A stretch of 6,993 bases of DNA from Fusobacteriaceae bacterium (GTDB lineage Bacteria; Fusobacteriota; Fusobacteriia; Fusobacteriales; Fusobacteriaceae), in NCBI GenBank assembly GCA_016938425.1, contig JAFGUR010000195.1, forward strand, positions 1-6,993, read 5' to 3'. This document shows, in pieces, positions 1 to 6,634 of the stretch. The notes under the pieces were generated by a model, which worked only from the letters and a program-made list of their open reading frames with translations, was not told the DNA's origin and did not search any database. Position numbers and translations under genes: made by a program. Within the stretch, counting starts at the first letter, position 1. Every line of letters starts with the position of its first letter.

Positions 1-2
1 AA

Positions 3-503
3 GTAAAAAATGTATATACTAAAAATTTGAAAAGATTAAAAGAAAATTTAGGTATAAATAATAAATTTTTTATATCTATAGGAAATAGAGTTAAAAAAAT
101 TGAGGATTTAGGGAAAACTTATAAAAATGCATTAAATGTATTAAAGTTAAAAAAGTCAGAAAATTTTAGCAATGAAGACATTGTTTTATATAATGATTTA
201 GGATTATATAAAGTTATTCTATCAGTAGAAGATAAGCAAATTTTGAAAGAATTTTATGATGAAAATCTTAAGCCAATTATAAAATATGATGAATTAAATG
301 AGACAGATTATATGAAGGTATTAGAAAGTTATTTAAGAAATAATGGAAGTGTCAAGGCAGTATCACAAGAGCTATTTTATCACAAGAATACAATATGCTA
401 TAAAATAAATAAGATAGAAGAAATTTTGAATATTGATTTTTCGGATTTTAAAATCAGAGCAAATTTATATTTATCTATTTTGATAAAAAATTATATAACT
501 TAA
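3..503 (+). CDS. PucR/CdaR-family transcriptional regulator, C-terminal part (5' end outside window)
   Basis: The reading frame is open to the left edge, so this is the last 166 codons of a longer gene. The in-frame TTG at 27 has no ribosome binding site and is not a credible start. The first part contains a stretch (FISIGNRVKKIEDLGKTY, then KNAL) resembling the GGDEF-like middle domain of CdaR-type regulators, whose usual form is IGIG followed by a conserved SYREA-like helix. Near the end, bases about 315-431 encode the PucR-type helix-turn-helix: a YLRNNGSVK helix, then LFYHKNTICYKINKIEEIL, matching the family pattern LF.H.NTL.YR..KI..I. This domain binds DNA; the sensory domain, and therefore the inducer, is not visible. 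CdaR/PucR proteins usually activate small-acid, purine or sugar-acid catabolic genes, but nothing here identifies the target. The gene converges on the PTS operon and ends 8 bases before a shared terminator hairpin. Confidence 0.88.
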   Translation, partial: VKNVYTKNLKRLKENLGINNKFFISIGNRVKKIEDLGKTYKNALNVLKLKKSENFSNEDIVLYNDLGLYKVILSVEDKQILKEFYDENLKPIIKYDELNETDYMKVLESYLRNNGSVKAVSQELFYHKNTICYKINKIEEILNIDFSDFKIRANLYLSILIKNYIT

Positions 504-510
504 ATATAAA

Positions 511-537
511 AAAACTGTGAAATTTCTTCACAGTTTT
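511..537. terminator. Bidirectional intrinsic terminator between convergent genes
   Basis: Bases 511-521 (aaaactgtgaa) pair perfectly with 527-537 (ttcacagtttt) around a 5-base loop, giving an 11-bp stem with a 7-bp core (ctgtgaa/ttcacag). Read on the + strand, the stem ends in TTTT and continues into a T-rich stretch. On the - strand the arrangement is mirrored, with T residues from the complement of 508-514. It can therefore end the PucR-family gene (stop at 501-503) and the PTS operon. The TAA stop of the - strand regulator (538-536) overlaps the base of the stem. Confidence 0.85.
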
Positions 538-2641
538 ACTTGTTTTTCTTTATAAAGTCTATAATTTCATTAATATCATCAATGCTTTCAACAAATTTTA
601 ACAAATTATAGTCTTCTACCAAAGTAACTAATTCGCTAAGAGCTTCAATATGTTCAACTTGGTTTACACTGGCAAAAGGGATAATCATTTTTACATTTTT
701 ATTCCCCGGGAAAATTACTGGTTTCTTTAAACAAAGGAGACTCATATCTGTTTTAATTACAGATTCGTTTAATCTCGCATGAGGTAAAGCAATTTGTCCA
801 GCAATAACCATATAACTACCATTTTGTTTTACAGATTGTATCATTTCGTCAATATAGCTTTCTTTTATAGAATTATTATCAACTAAGATTTCTCCTGCAA
901 TTCTAATTCCTTCTTCCCAGTTTTCAATTTCATCAAGAAACTTTATTTTTCCAGAAGTAAGAAAATATTCTAAAGCTTTATCATTTTTTTTATTTCTATC
1001 ATCATATATTTTATTTTTTAAAAATTCTTTAAAAGCCTCTACAAGCCCTTCTTCATCTTCTATATCTGCATGCTCTTTAACCAAATCAATAAGTTTGTTT
1101 AAAGAAATTTTCTTTTTTACTTCAGTTAAACCATATTCTTCTAATTTTTTTCTGTCGTGTTTTGAAAAAATTGGATTAACCTTTACAATTGGAAAAGGAT
1201 ATTTAATGTTATCATCAACATCTAAAGTAGAAATAATCAAATCAATTTCATCATAGTTTTCGATTTCTAAAAATTTATGATAAGGTAAAATATCTAGGAT
1301 ATTAACATCATATTTTTCAGATAGCTTTTGAGCTAAAAGCCTTGAGCCACCATATCCAAAACCACAAACAATCATAATATTTTTTGTATCTTTTTGATGA
1401 TTAACTTTTCTATCAAGGGAAGTTTTAAAATGAATAGTTAAAAAAGCAATTTCTTCATTAGGAATTTCTTTATTAATAAACACTTTCAACTTTTTGTCGC
1501 AAACTTCTTTTACATTTTCAAACAAATCACTATATAATTCTTCTACTTCCTTAGAAATCTCATTTTCAAGGACAATGTCATTTTTAATTCTATATATTGC
1601 TGGTTTTAAATGATTTAAAAGTCCATCAAATAAAATTTTATCGTTGGATAAATCAATTTCCACAAGTTTACTAACTTCCTTAATAATTTCATTAATAGTT
1701 ATTTCTATTTCAATCCAATTTTCATAAAAAGAAGTGTTAAAATTATAAGAATGGCTTCCTAAAAATAATTCCGTAAGAAATAAAATTTCAGAATCGTTAA
1801 TCCCTAATTCAAAATTATCTTCAAAATGTTTTAGTTCATTAGTTAATATATTGTATTCTCTTGTACTCATTAAAAATTTTTGATTATTTTCTCTTTCATT
1901 AATAAAGTAGTTTTTTTTCATTCTAGTAAGAGCAATCATTAAATAAAACTGTAAAATCATAAAAGCTTCATCAGAAATGATTGTTCCCAACTCTTTTTCT
2001 ATTCTTTTTATAAAAATCCTAACATCTCTTATAGGAAACTCCTCAAAATGGTATTTTAATTCAGTTCTAATAAGTTTGTAACCTAAAGTTTCATCTTTTT
2101 TAATCTTATTAACAATTTGATCTCTAGAAATATCAAGATATTCTATTAAAAATTTTAATTGAGCTTTTCTAATTTTCTCTTCTTCTCCTGATAAAATAAG
2201 CCCAACTTTAGAAAGATATTTTAATTTAAGGTTACTTTCATTAAGGAATACTTTTATTTCTTTTAAGTCTAACTTAATGGTGCTAATGCTTACAGATAAA
2301 GCCTCTGCAATTTCATGTAATTTAATAGTATCAATTGAAAAAAGTGAGACAGCTTTTATATATTCTTTTCTTTCGTGCTTTGAAAAAGTATAAAAATTTA
2401 TATTGAAAATTTCAATAATTTTATTAATGTTTTCAGGAGTTTCGATTAATTCAAAAGTTCCTTTTGTAGCTTTTTCAATTTGATTTAAGCCATTTTTAGC
2501 TAAAAAATAATTTATATTATCAATATCATATCTAATACTTCGTTCACTAATTCCAAAATGGTCAGAAAGAATTTTTAAAGTGATATTTTCTTTGTTTTCA
2601 GAAAAGTATTTAATAATACTAATACATCTTTCATTTAACAT
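536..2641 (-). CDS. mtlR: MtlR-type PRD-containing transcriptional activator with PTS IIB-like and IIA-like domains
   Basis: A 701-residue regulator; B. subtilis MtlR, from memory about 694, is similar in length. The ATG at 2641 is chosen because GGAGG (2652-2648) lies 6 bases upstream; an in-frame ATG 13 codons earlier lacks a site and lies deep in the preceding gene. Domains by eye: N-terminal winged HTH (about 1-65, with SDHFGISERSIRYDI), second Mga-like HTH (about 85-150, ALSVSISTIKLDL), PRD1 (about 185-300), PRD2 (about 305-412), IIB-like (about 420-505, VCGFGYGGS with Cys426) and IIA-like (about 560-701, IALPHAR with His621). PRD2 keeps both phosphorylatable histidines (His344 in LLNHL, His404 in LTIHF). 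PRD1 has Tyr233 and Leu292 where histidine is usual. In characterised MtlR proteins, HPr phosphorylation of PRD2 activates and phosphorylation of the IIA/IIB-like domains modulates. Being in the permease operon implies autoregulation. A different polyol as inducer is possible. Confidence 0.88.
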   Translation of the reverse strand: MLNERCISIIKYFSENKENITLKILSDHFGISERSIRYDIDNINYFLAKNGLNQIEKATKGTFELIETPENINKIIEIFNINFYTFSKHERKEYIKAVSLFSIDTIKLHEIAEALSVSISTIKLDLKEIKVFLNESNLKLKYLSKVGLILSGEEEKIRKAQLKFLIEYLDISRDQIVNKIKKDETLGYKLIRTELKYHFEEFPIRDVRIFIKRIEKELGTIISDEAFMILQFYLMIALTRMKKNYFINERENNQKFLMSTREYNILTNELKHFEDNFELGINDSEILFLTELFLGSHSYNFNTSFYENWIEIEITINEIIKEVSKLVEIDLSNDKILFDGLLNHLKPAIYRIKNDIVLENEISKEVEELYSDLFENVKEVCDKKLKVFINKEIPNEEIAFLTIHFKTSLDRKVNHQKDTKNIMIVCGFGYGGSRLLAQKLSEKYDVNILDILPYHKFLEIENYDEIDLIISTLDVDDNIKYPFPIVKVNPIFSKHDRKKLEEYGLTEVKKKISLNKLIDLVKEHADIEDEEGLVEAFKEFLKNKIYDDRNKKNDKALEYFLTSGKIKFLDEIENWEEGIRIAGEILVDNNSIKESYIDEMIQSVKQNGSYMVIAGQIALPHARLNESVIKTDMSLLCLKKPVIFPGNKNVKMIIPFASVNQVEHIEALSELVTLVEDYNLLKFVESIDDINEIIDFIKKNK

Positions 2642-4451
2642 TTTTTTCCTCCAAACTTGATAAACTATTATAAAATTCATTAATATCTGTAGTTGTAGAA
2701 AGTTGTTCAGCTATTTTTTCATTATCAAAAATTTCAGCTATTTTTTTGATTACTTCTATGTGTGAATCACCTAAACAAGCAATTGCAATTATAATGTAAA
2801 CAGTATTTCCATCTCCATAATCAATCCCATAAGGAAATTGTAAAACAACAATTCCATTGTTTTTTATAGATTTTTTCCCTTCAACTGTGCAATGAGGAAT
2901 GGCTATACCATGAGATAAGTAAGTGCTATGGATTTTTTCTCTTTCTAACATAAAAGATATATAATTTTCATCAACATATCCTTTTTCAAATAAAATATCA
3001 CTACTCATTTTTAAAGCTACATCTTTTGAAACTCTTTTAAGTCCAAGTTTAATATTCTCTATTTCAAGTATTTTACCTTTTTCCTTTTGAAGAACTTTAG
3101 AATTATTTTTAATTTCTTTTGCTAAATTATCATAAAAATTTGTATCCATAAAGTCACTTATAGTAAAAATATTATTTTTTTCATCAAAATTCTTTATCCT
3201 ATCAATCAACTTTTCGTGGACTACAATTATATCAGAATCACTAGGGATATTGTCAACAGAAGAATAAATAACTTTAAAATTTTGCACTCCTTCTTTCAAG
3301 AGTTTTTTCTTTAGGAGTGTTGCTCCCATAGCACTGGAACCCATTCCAGCGTCACAAGATACACAGATTTTAATTTTTTCATTTGTGAAATCCAAATTTT
3401 TAATTTCAATCTTCTCGTTTTTAGTTGTAGTTGTATCAATATTTTCCAAATTACTTCTAACCCTTTCTACTTCATTAATTATAGTTGCTACAAATATAGT
3501 AACTATTGTAGATAGTAAAATTCCTAATACTACCAAAATTTTATCCTGCCAAGGGGCAAGAACGGTTATCAAGATAAAACTTCCAGGAGAAGCTATTCCA
3601 AAAAGTCCTACATTAAAATGTTGAAAAAACAATATACTACTCATGCTTCCAATGACTAAAGCAATTAAATATTTTAAAGATTTTAGTACATATGGAAAAT
3701 AAACTTCATGAATTCCACCAAAAAATTGAATAAAAATATTTGACAATAGTTCTTTTGAATTTTGATGGTTTTTGTTACCTCGAGCCTTTAAGTAAAAAAA
3801 TATTAATATTCCTAAACCTGGACCAGGATTTGTTTCTAAAAGTAAAAAAATAGATTTTCCTTTATCATTAAGTTCCATTAATCCTAGGACAGAAAAAACA
3901 CTATGGTTTATTAAATTGTTTAGAAAGAAAACTTTTAATGGTTCTATAAATATAGCAAATAAAGGTAAAAAATGATTATTAAATAAAAAAGTTGATATCT
4001 CTTTTTTAATAAAGTTTTGAATAATTGTATAGTAAGGTAATATTATGTGTACAGAAAAACTTATAAAAATAGAAATGATAGAAATACCTAGATTATTGAA
4101 AATCATTTCAGTTCCTTCAATTTTATAGTTATCAACAATTTCTAAATATTTTTTAACTATAAAACCGCAAATTATTCCAATAATAATAGGTTCTAAAAAA
4201 GATGTAAGATTATAAGAATGAAAAGTGGTTGCAAGTACAACAACACTAGCTATTCCACCGTATTTTTTAGCAAAAAAATTTCCTGTAGAATAACCCATAA
4301 TACTTGGAATAATAAATTTTGCCAAAATAGTTCTTAGACTTTTTATATATTCGTATTTATCTCCAAAAAGACTAAGTATCCCTAAAATTATAAAAAAGGG
4401 AATATTATCAATAATTGCTCGACTTATAATATTCAATATTTTTTTAATCAT
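2631..4451 (-). CDS. mtlA: PTS mannitol-type transporter subunit IICBA (fused permease/kinase)
   Basis: A 606-residue membrane permease that imports and phosphorylates a hexitol, probably mannitol to mannitol-1-phosphate, with phosphate from HPr. IIC (about 1-330) is a chain of roughly eight hydrophobic segments. It carries the MtlA signatures NNLINHSVFS (178-187), ETNPGPGLG (206-214) and GGIHEVYFPYV (245-255); Glu249 corresponds to the substrate-binding glutamate of E. coli MtlA. After a polar linker, IIB begins near 358 with KICVSCDAGMGSSAMGA, in which Cys366 is the phosphocysteine. A Lys/Glu-rich linker (about 448-460) leads to IIA, with GIAIPH and active His520, then a TVEGK stretch and GDSHIEVI (His564). 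IIA matches the mannitol IIA pattern, but the residue after His520 is Cys instead of the usual Gly. The ATG at 4451 is preferred over an upstream in-frame TTG (4472). Substrate specificity for mannitol rather than another hexitol is inferred. Confidence 0.9.
   Translation of the reverse strand: MIKKILNIISRAIIDNIPFFIILGILSLFGDKYEYIKSLRTILAKFIIPSIMGYSTGNFFAKKYGGIASVVVLATTFHSYNLTSFLEPIIIGIICGFIVKKYLEIVDNYKIEGTEMIFNNLGISIISIFISFSVHIILPYYTIIQNFIKKEISTFLFNNHFLPLFAIFIEPLKVFFLNNLINHSVFSVLGLMELNDKGKSIFLLLETNPGPGLGILIFFYLKARGNKNHQNSKELLSNIFIQFFGGIHEVYFPYVLKSLKYLIALVIGSMSSILFFQHFNVGLFGIASPGSFILITVLAPWQDKILVVLGILLSTIVTIFVATIINEVERVRSNLENIDTTTTKNEKIEIKNLDFTNEKIKICVSCDAGMGSSAMGATLLKKKLLKEGVQNFKVIYSSVDNIPSDSDIIVVHEKLIDRIKNFDEKNNIFTISDFMDTNFYDNLAKEIKNNSKVLQKEKGKILEIENIKLGLKRVSKDVALKMSSDILFEKGYVDENYISFMLEREKIHSTYLSHGIAIPHCTVEGKKSIKNNGIVVLQFPYGIDYGDGNTVYIIIAIACLGDSHIEVIKKIAEIFDNEKIAEQLSTTTDINEFYNSLSSLEEKNVK
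2648..2652 (-). promoter_or_regulatory. Ribosome binding site of the MtlR-type regulator, inside the permease gene
   Basis: GGAGG on the - strand lies 6 bases before the ATG at 2641. It is within the last codons of the permease gene, which ends with TGA at 2633-2631. This site fixes the start of the regulator and creates an 11-base overlap (ATGTTAAATGA), an arrangement typical of translational coupling. Confidence 0.85.
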
Positions 4452-4458
4452 ATAAATA

Positions 4459-4464
4459 CTCCTT
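4459..4464 (-). promoter_or_regulatory. Ribosome binding site of the PTS permease gene
   Basis: AAGGAG on the - strand lies 7 bases before the ATG at 4451. The longer frame starting at TTG 4472 would place this site inside the coding sequence and would add MTIRSIY before the natural N-terminal amphipathic start, so the ATG is preferred. Confidence 0.88.
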
Positions 4465-4483
4465 ATGGTCAATATGATTTTTA

Positions 4484-4512
4484 ATTGTACTCTTTTTACT
4501 AAAAAAAGACAA
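4484..4512 (-). promoter_or_regulatory. Predicted sigma-70-type promoter of the PTS operon
   Basis: On the - strand, TTGTCT (4512-4507) and TACAAT (4489-4484) are separated by exactly 17 bases. The -10 matches 5 of 6 consensus positions; the -35 matches TTG and C of TTGACA. Transcription would begin near 4477, leaving a leader of only about 26 bases before the ATG. That is too short for a BglG-type antitermination hairpin, so the adjacent regulator more likely acts as an activator at the promoter. The weak -35 fits activator dependence. Confidence 0.6.
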
Positions 4513-4522
4513 GTTTTTTTGG

Positions 4523-4538
4523 TTCATAAATAATTGAA
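4523..4538. promoter_or_regulatory. Candidate operator, inverted repeat TTCA-N8-TGAA
   Basis: The 16 bases ttcataaataattgaa form a short dyad (TTCA and TGAA, 8-base spacer) located just upstream of the predicted PTS -35, roughly -46 to -61 from the predicted start. That is a usual position for an activator such as MtlR. The arms are only 4 bp and the DNA is very AT-rich, so chance is likely. No clear match to the B. subtilis MtlR site (TTG.CACA....TGTG.CAA) was seen. Confidence 0.2.
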
Positions 4539-4549
4539 AAAAAATGTAT

Positions 4550-4578
4550 TTGATTTAATTCCTATTTTCTGCTATCAT
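4550..4578 (+). promoter_or_regulatory. Predicted glmS promoter with extended -10
   Basis: TTGATT (4550-4555) and TATCAT (4573-4578) are 17 bases apart. TG at 4570-4571 gives an extended -10 of the form TGnTATCAT. Transcription should begin near 4585, about 50 bases upstream of the ribozyme cleavage point. The promoter points away from the PTS promoter; their -35 hexamers are 37 bases apart. Confidence 0.65.
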
Positions 4579-4585
4579 TTAGCGG

Positions 4586-4600
4586 TGATTAAAATAATCA
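4586..4600 (+). other. Perfect 6-bp inverted repeat at the predicted 5' end of the glmS transcript
   Basis: TGATTA (4586-4591) and TAATCA (4595-4600) flank a 3-base loop. If transcription starts near 4585, as the promoter suggests, this weak all-but-two-AT hairpin would form at the extreme 5' end of the RNA, upstream of the ribozyme. It could protect the 5' end, serve as a DNA operator overlapping the start site, or be chance in AT-rich DNA. Confidence 0.3.
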
Positions 4601-4631
4601 TAAATCAGTGAAGGAATAAAAATCGAATAAT

Positions 4632-4780
4632 AAAGCGCCAGAACTTATTAAATTAAGTTGACGAGGGAGAGAAGCTATCGAAAATTCGGCGGATGCTTCT
4701 AGGGTAGTTACAGCCTAAGGAACGTACAAAAACATGAGGTGACTTGTGTTACAAAAACGTTCAAGTAACATTCCTTCTTA
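4632..4780 (+). ncRNA. glmS ribozyme: glmS self-cleaving ribozyme (glucosamine-6-phosphate-responsive)
   Basis: A cis-acting RNA in the glmS leader that uses glucosamine-6-phosphate as cofactor to cut its own 5' end, leading to mRNA decay. The conserved core is complete. AGCGCCAGAACTT places cleavage between A4634 and G4635. P1 is 4642-4647 with 4654-4659, followed by GACGAGG (4660-4666). P2 is 4670-4675 (agaagc) with 4695-4700 (gcttct). The conserved block CTATCGAA...TTCGGCGGATGC occupies 4675-4696. P3 pairs aaggaa (4717-4722) with ttcctt (4771-4776). A P3.1-like pseudoknot pairs gttac (4707-4711) with gtaac (4765-4769). P4 is 4731-4738 with 4743-4750, capped by a GTGA (GNRA) tetraloop. The glmS Shine-Dalgarno starts 12 bases after P3. 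Confidence 0.97.
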
Positions 4781-4801
4781 AAAAATCAAGGAGGAAAAAA
4801 A

Positions 4802-6622
4802 ATGTGTGGAATTGTTGGTTATGTTGGAGGAAAACTTGCTAGTGATATTATTTTAGACGGGTTGGAGAAGTTAGAGTACAGAGGGTATGATTCTGCTGGA
4901 ATAGCTGTTCAAACTGAGAATAAAATTGATATCAGAAAAAAAGTTGGTCGTTTACAAAATCTAAGTGAGAGTATTCAAGAAAAAGGAATTGAAGGAAATT
5001 TAGCCATAGGGCATACTAGATGGGCCACTCATGGTGCACCTTCAGATGAAAATTCTCATCCACATTATAATTCTGATATGACAATTGCTGTTGTGCATAA
5101 TGGAATTATAGAAAATTACATGGAGTTAAAAAAAGAATTACTTGATAAAGGGTATACTTTTAACTCTGAAACTGATACTGAAGTTATTCCTAAACTATTA
5201 GATTTATATGAAGAAGAAGATTTCTTTAAAACTATTCAAAAAGTATTGAAAATGGTAAGAGGTTCTTATGCATTAGGTATATTAAATGTTAAGTATCCTG
5301 ATACTATTTTTTGTGCTCGTAAAGATAGCCCTTTAATAGTTGGTAAAGGAGAAAAAGAGAACTTCATAGCTTCTGATGTTCCAGCTTTACTTAAATATAC
5401 AAATAAAGTATATTATTTAGAAAATGGAGAATTAGGAATAATAAAAGAAGACTCTGTTGAATTTTTTGATTTAGATGGAAATTCAGTAGAAAAAGAATTA
5501 CATGAAATCAAATGGACAATGGAGCAAGCAACAAAGGGTGGATATTCACACTTTATGCTTAAAGAAATTTTTGAGCAGCCAAAAAGTATTGAAGATACTT
5601 TAAAAAGACGTATATCAGACAAAAAAGAAATTTTATTTGATGATATTAACTTAGATATTGAGAAAGTAAAAGATATCTATATAGTTGCTTGTGGAACTGC
5701 TTATAATGCTGGATTACAAGGGAAATTTGCTTTGCAAAAAATAGCTAAGATAAAATCAGATGTAGACATAGCTTCAGAATTTAGATACTCTGATCCATTT
5801 GTTGATGAAAATTCATTAGTAATATTAGTAAGTCAATCAGGAGAAACATTAGATACTCTTGCTGCCTTAAGAGATTCAAAAGCTAAAGGTGCTAGAACAC
5901 TTGCAATAACAAATGTAATTGGGTCTTCAATAGCTAGAGAAGCAGATGATGTTATTTATACATGGGCTGGACCAGAAATAGCTGTAGCGTCTACAAAAGC
6001 GTATACAACTCAAGTAACTGTATTTTATATGTTAGCTTTATACTTTGCTAAGAAAAAAGCTTGCATTGAAGAAAAAGAATACAATAGAATTTTAGATAAT
6101 TTATTGGCTGTACCTAAACAAGTTGAACAAATTTTAGCAAAAGATAACGAAATCATGAAAATGGCAGAAAAAATGATAGATTGTCAACATGGATTCTTCT
6201 TAGGTAGAGGTTTAGATTATAGTGTTGCTCAAGAAGCTTCATTAAAAATGAAGGAAGTTTCTTACATGCATACAGAAGCTTTTGCTTCTGGAGAATTAAA
6301 ACATGGAACAATTGCTTTAATTGAGCAAGATATTCCAGTGTTAGCAATTACAACTCAAGAAAGTTTATTTGAAAAATCAGTTTCAAATATTAGAGAAGTA
6401 AAAGCTAGAGGAGCTTTTGTAATTAGTATTACTCAAGAAAAAAATGCTGATTTAGTTAAACAAGTTTCTGATGAAGTAATTTTAATTCCAGATATAGATG
6501 ATTTAATTGCTGGAATAACTTGTGTAGTTCCGTTACAATTAATGGCTTATCATGTGTCAACTCTAAGAGGATTAGATGTTGATAAACCAAGAAATTTAGC
6601 AAAATCAGTTACAGTTGAATAA
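4802..6622 (+). CDS. glmS: Glutamine--fructose-6-phosphate aminotransferase (isomerizing)
   Basis: Cytoplasmic enzyme converting fructose-6-phosphate and glutamine to glucosamine-6-phosphate and glutamate, the entry step to UDP-GlcNAc for peptidoglycan and envelope glycans. It has 606 residues (E. coli 609) and appears intact. Residues 1 to about 220 are the class II glutaminase, with nucleophile Cys2 exposed after Met removal (MCGIVGYVG), HTRWATHG (71-78) and NGIIEN (100-105). Two SIS sugar-isomerase domains follow. The first has ACGTAYNAGL (296-305), SQSGETLDTLAALR (344-357) and ASTKAYTTQV (396-405). The second has LGRGLDYSVAQEAS (467-480), KMKE (482-485) and GELKHG (497-502), with His501 matching the ring-opening histidine. 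The C-terminal tail PRNLAKSVTVE holds Lys601, equivalent to the substrate-binding lysine. AAGGAGG (4788-4794) sits 7 bases before the ATG. Expression is controlled by the ribozyme immediately upstream; a second gene follows after 12 bases. Confidence 0.98.
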   Translation: MCGIVGYVGGKLASDIILDGLEKLEYRGYDSAGIAVQTENKIDIRKKVGRLQNLSESIQEKGIEGNLAIGHTRWATHGAPSDENSHPHYNSDMTIAVVHNGIIENYMELKKELLDKGYTFNSETDTEVIPKLLDLYEEEDFFKTIQKVLKMVRGSYALGILNVKYPDTIFCARKDSPLIVGKGEKENFIASDVPALLKYTNKVYYLENGELGIIKEDSVEFFDLDGNSVEKELHEIKWTMEQATKGGYSHFMLKEIFEQPKSIEDTLKRRISDKKEILFDDINLDIEKVKDIYIVACGTAYNAGLQGKFALQKIAKIKSDVDIASEFRYSDPFVDENSLVILVSQSGETLDTLAALRDSKAKGARTLAITNVIGSSIAREADDVIYTWAGPEIAVASTKAYTTQVTVFYMLALYFAKKKACIEEKEYNRILDNLLAVPKQVEQILAKDNEIMKMAEKMIDCQHGFFLGRGLDYSVAQEASLKMKEVSYMHTEAFASGELKHGTIALIEQDIPVLAITTQESLFEKSVSNIREVKARGAFVISITQEKNADLVKQVSDEVILIPDIDDLIAGITCVVPLQLMAYHVSTLRGLDVDKPRNLAKSVTVE

Positions 6623-6634
6623 TTAGGAGCTTTT

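Noticed and set aside
2642..2680. Longer N-terminus of the regulator starting at ATG 2680
   Set aside because: No ribosome binding site upstream; the extra 13 residues precede the normal family N-terminus, and GGAGG at 2652-2648 serves the ATG at 2641.
3385..3624. 79-codon frame on the + strand inside the permease gene
   Set aside because: It lies wholly antisense to a well-supported coding sequence (the IIC end and IIC-IIB linker) and has no ribosome binding site or recognisable motif; its hydrophobic look mirrors the AT-rich opposite strand.
4452..4472. Longer N-terminus of the permease starting at TTG 4472
   Set aside because: The AAGGAG at 4464-4459 would fall inside this extension, and it is ideally spaced for the ATG at 4451.
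4452..4480. BglG-type antiterminator (RAT) leader for the PTS operon
   Set aside because: The predicted leader is about 26 bases with no terminator hairpin, and the regulator has N-terminal DNA-binding domains instead of an RNA-binding CAT domain.
4473..4633. CcpA cre site or B. subtilis-type MtlR box in the intergenic region
   Set aside because: I scanned both strands by eye and saw no sequence close to either consensus; only the weak TTCA-N8-TGAA dyad remains.
5413..5622. 69-codon frame on the - strand inside glmS
   Set aside because: Antisense to conserved glmS sequence, no start signals, no family resemblance.
6153..6347. 64-codon frame on the - strand inside glmS
   Set aside because: Antisense to the second SIS domain, whose conserved motifs explain the sequence; no ribosome binding site.
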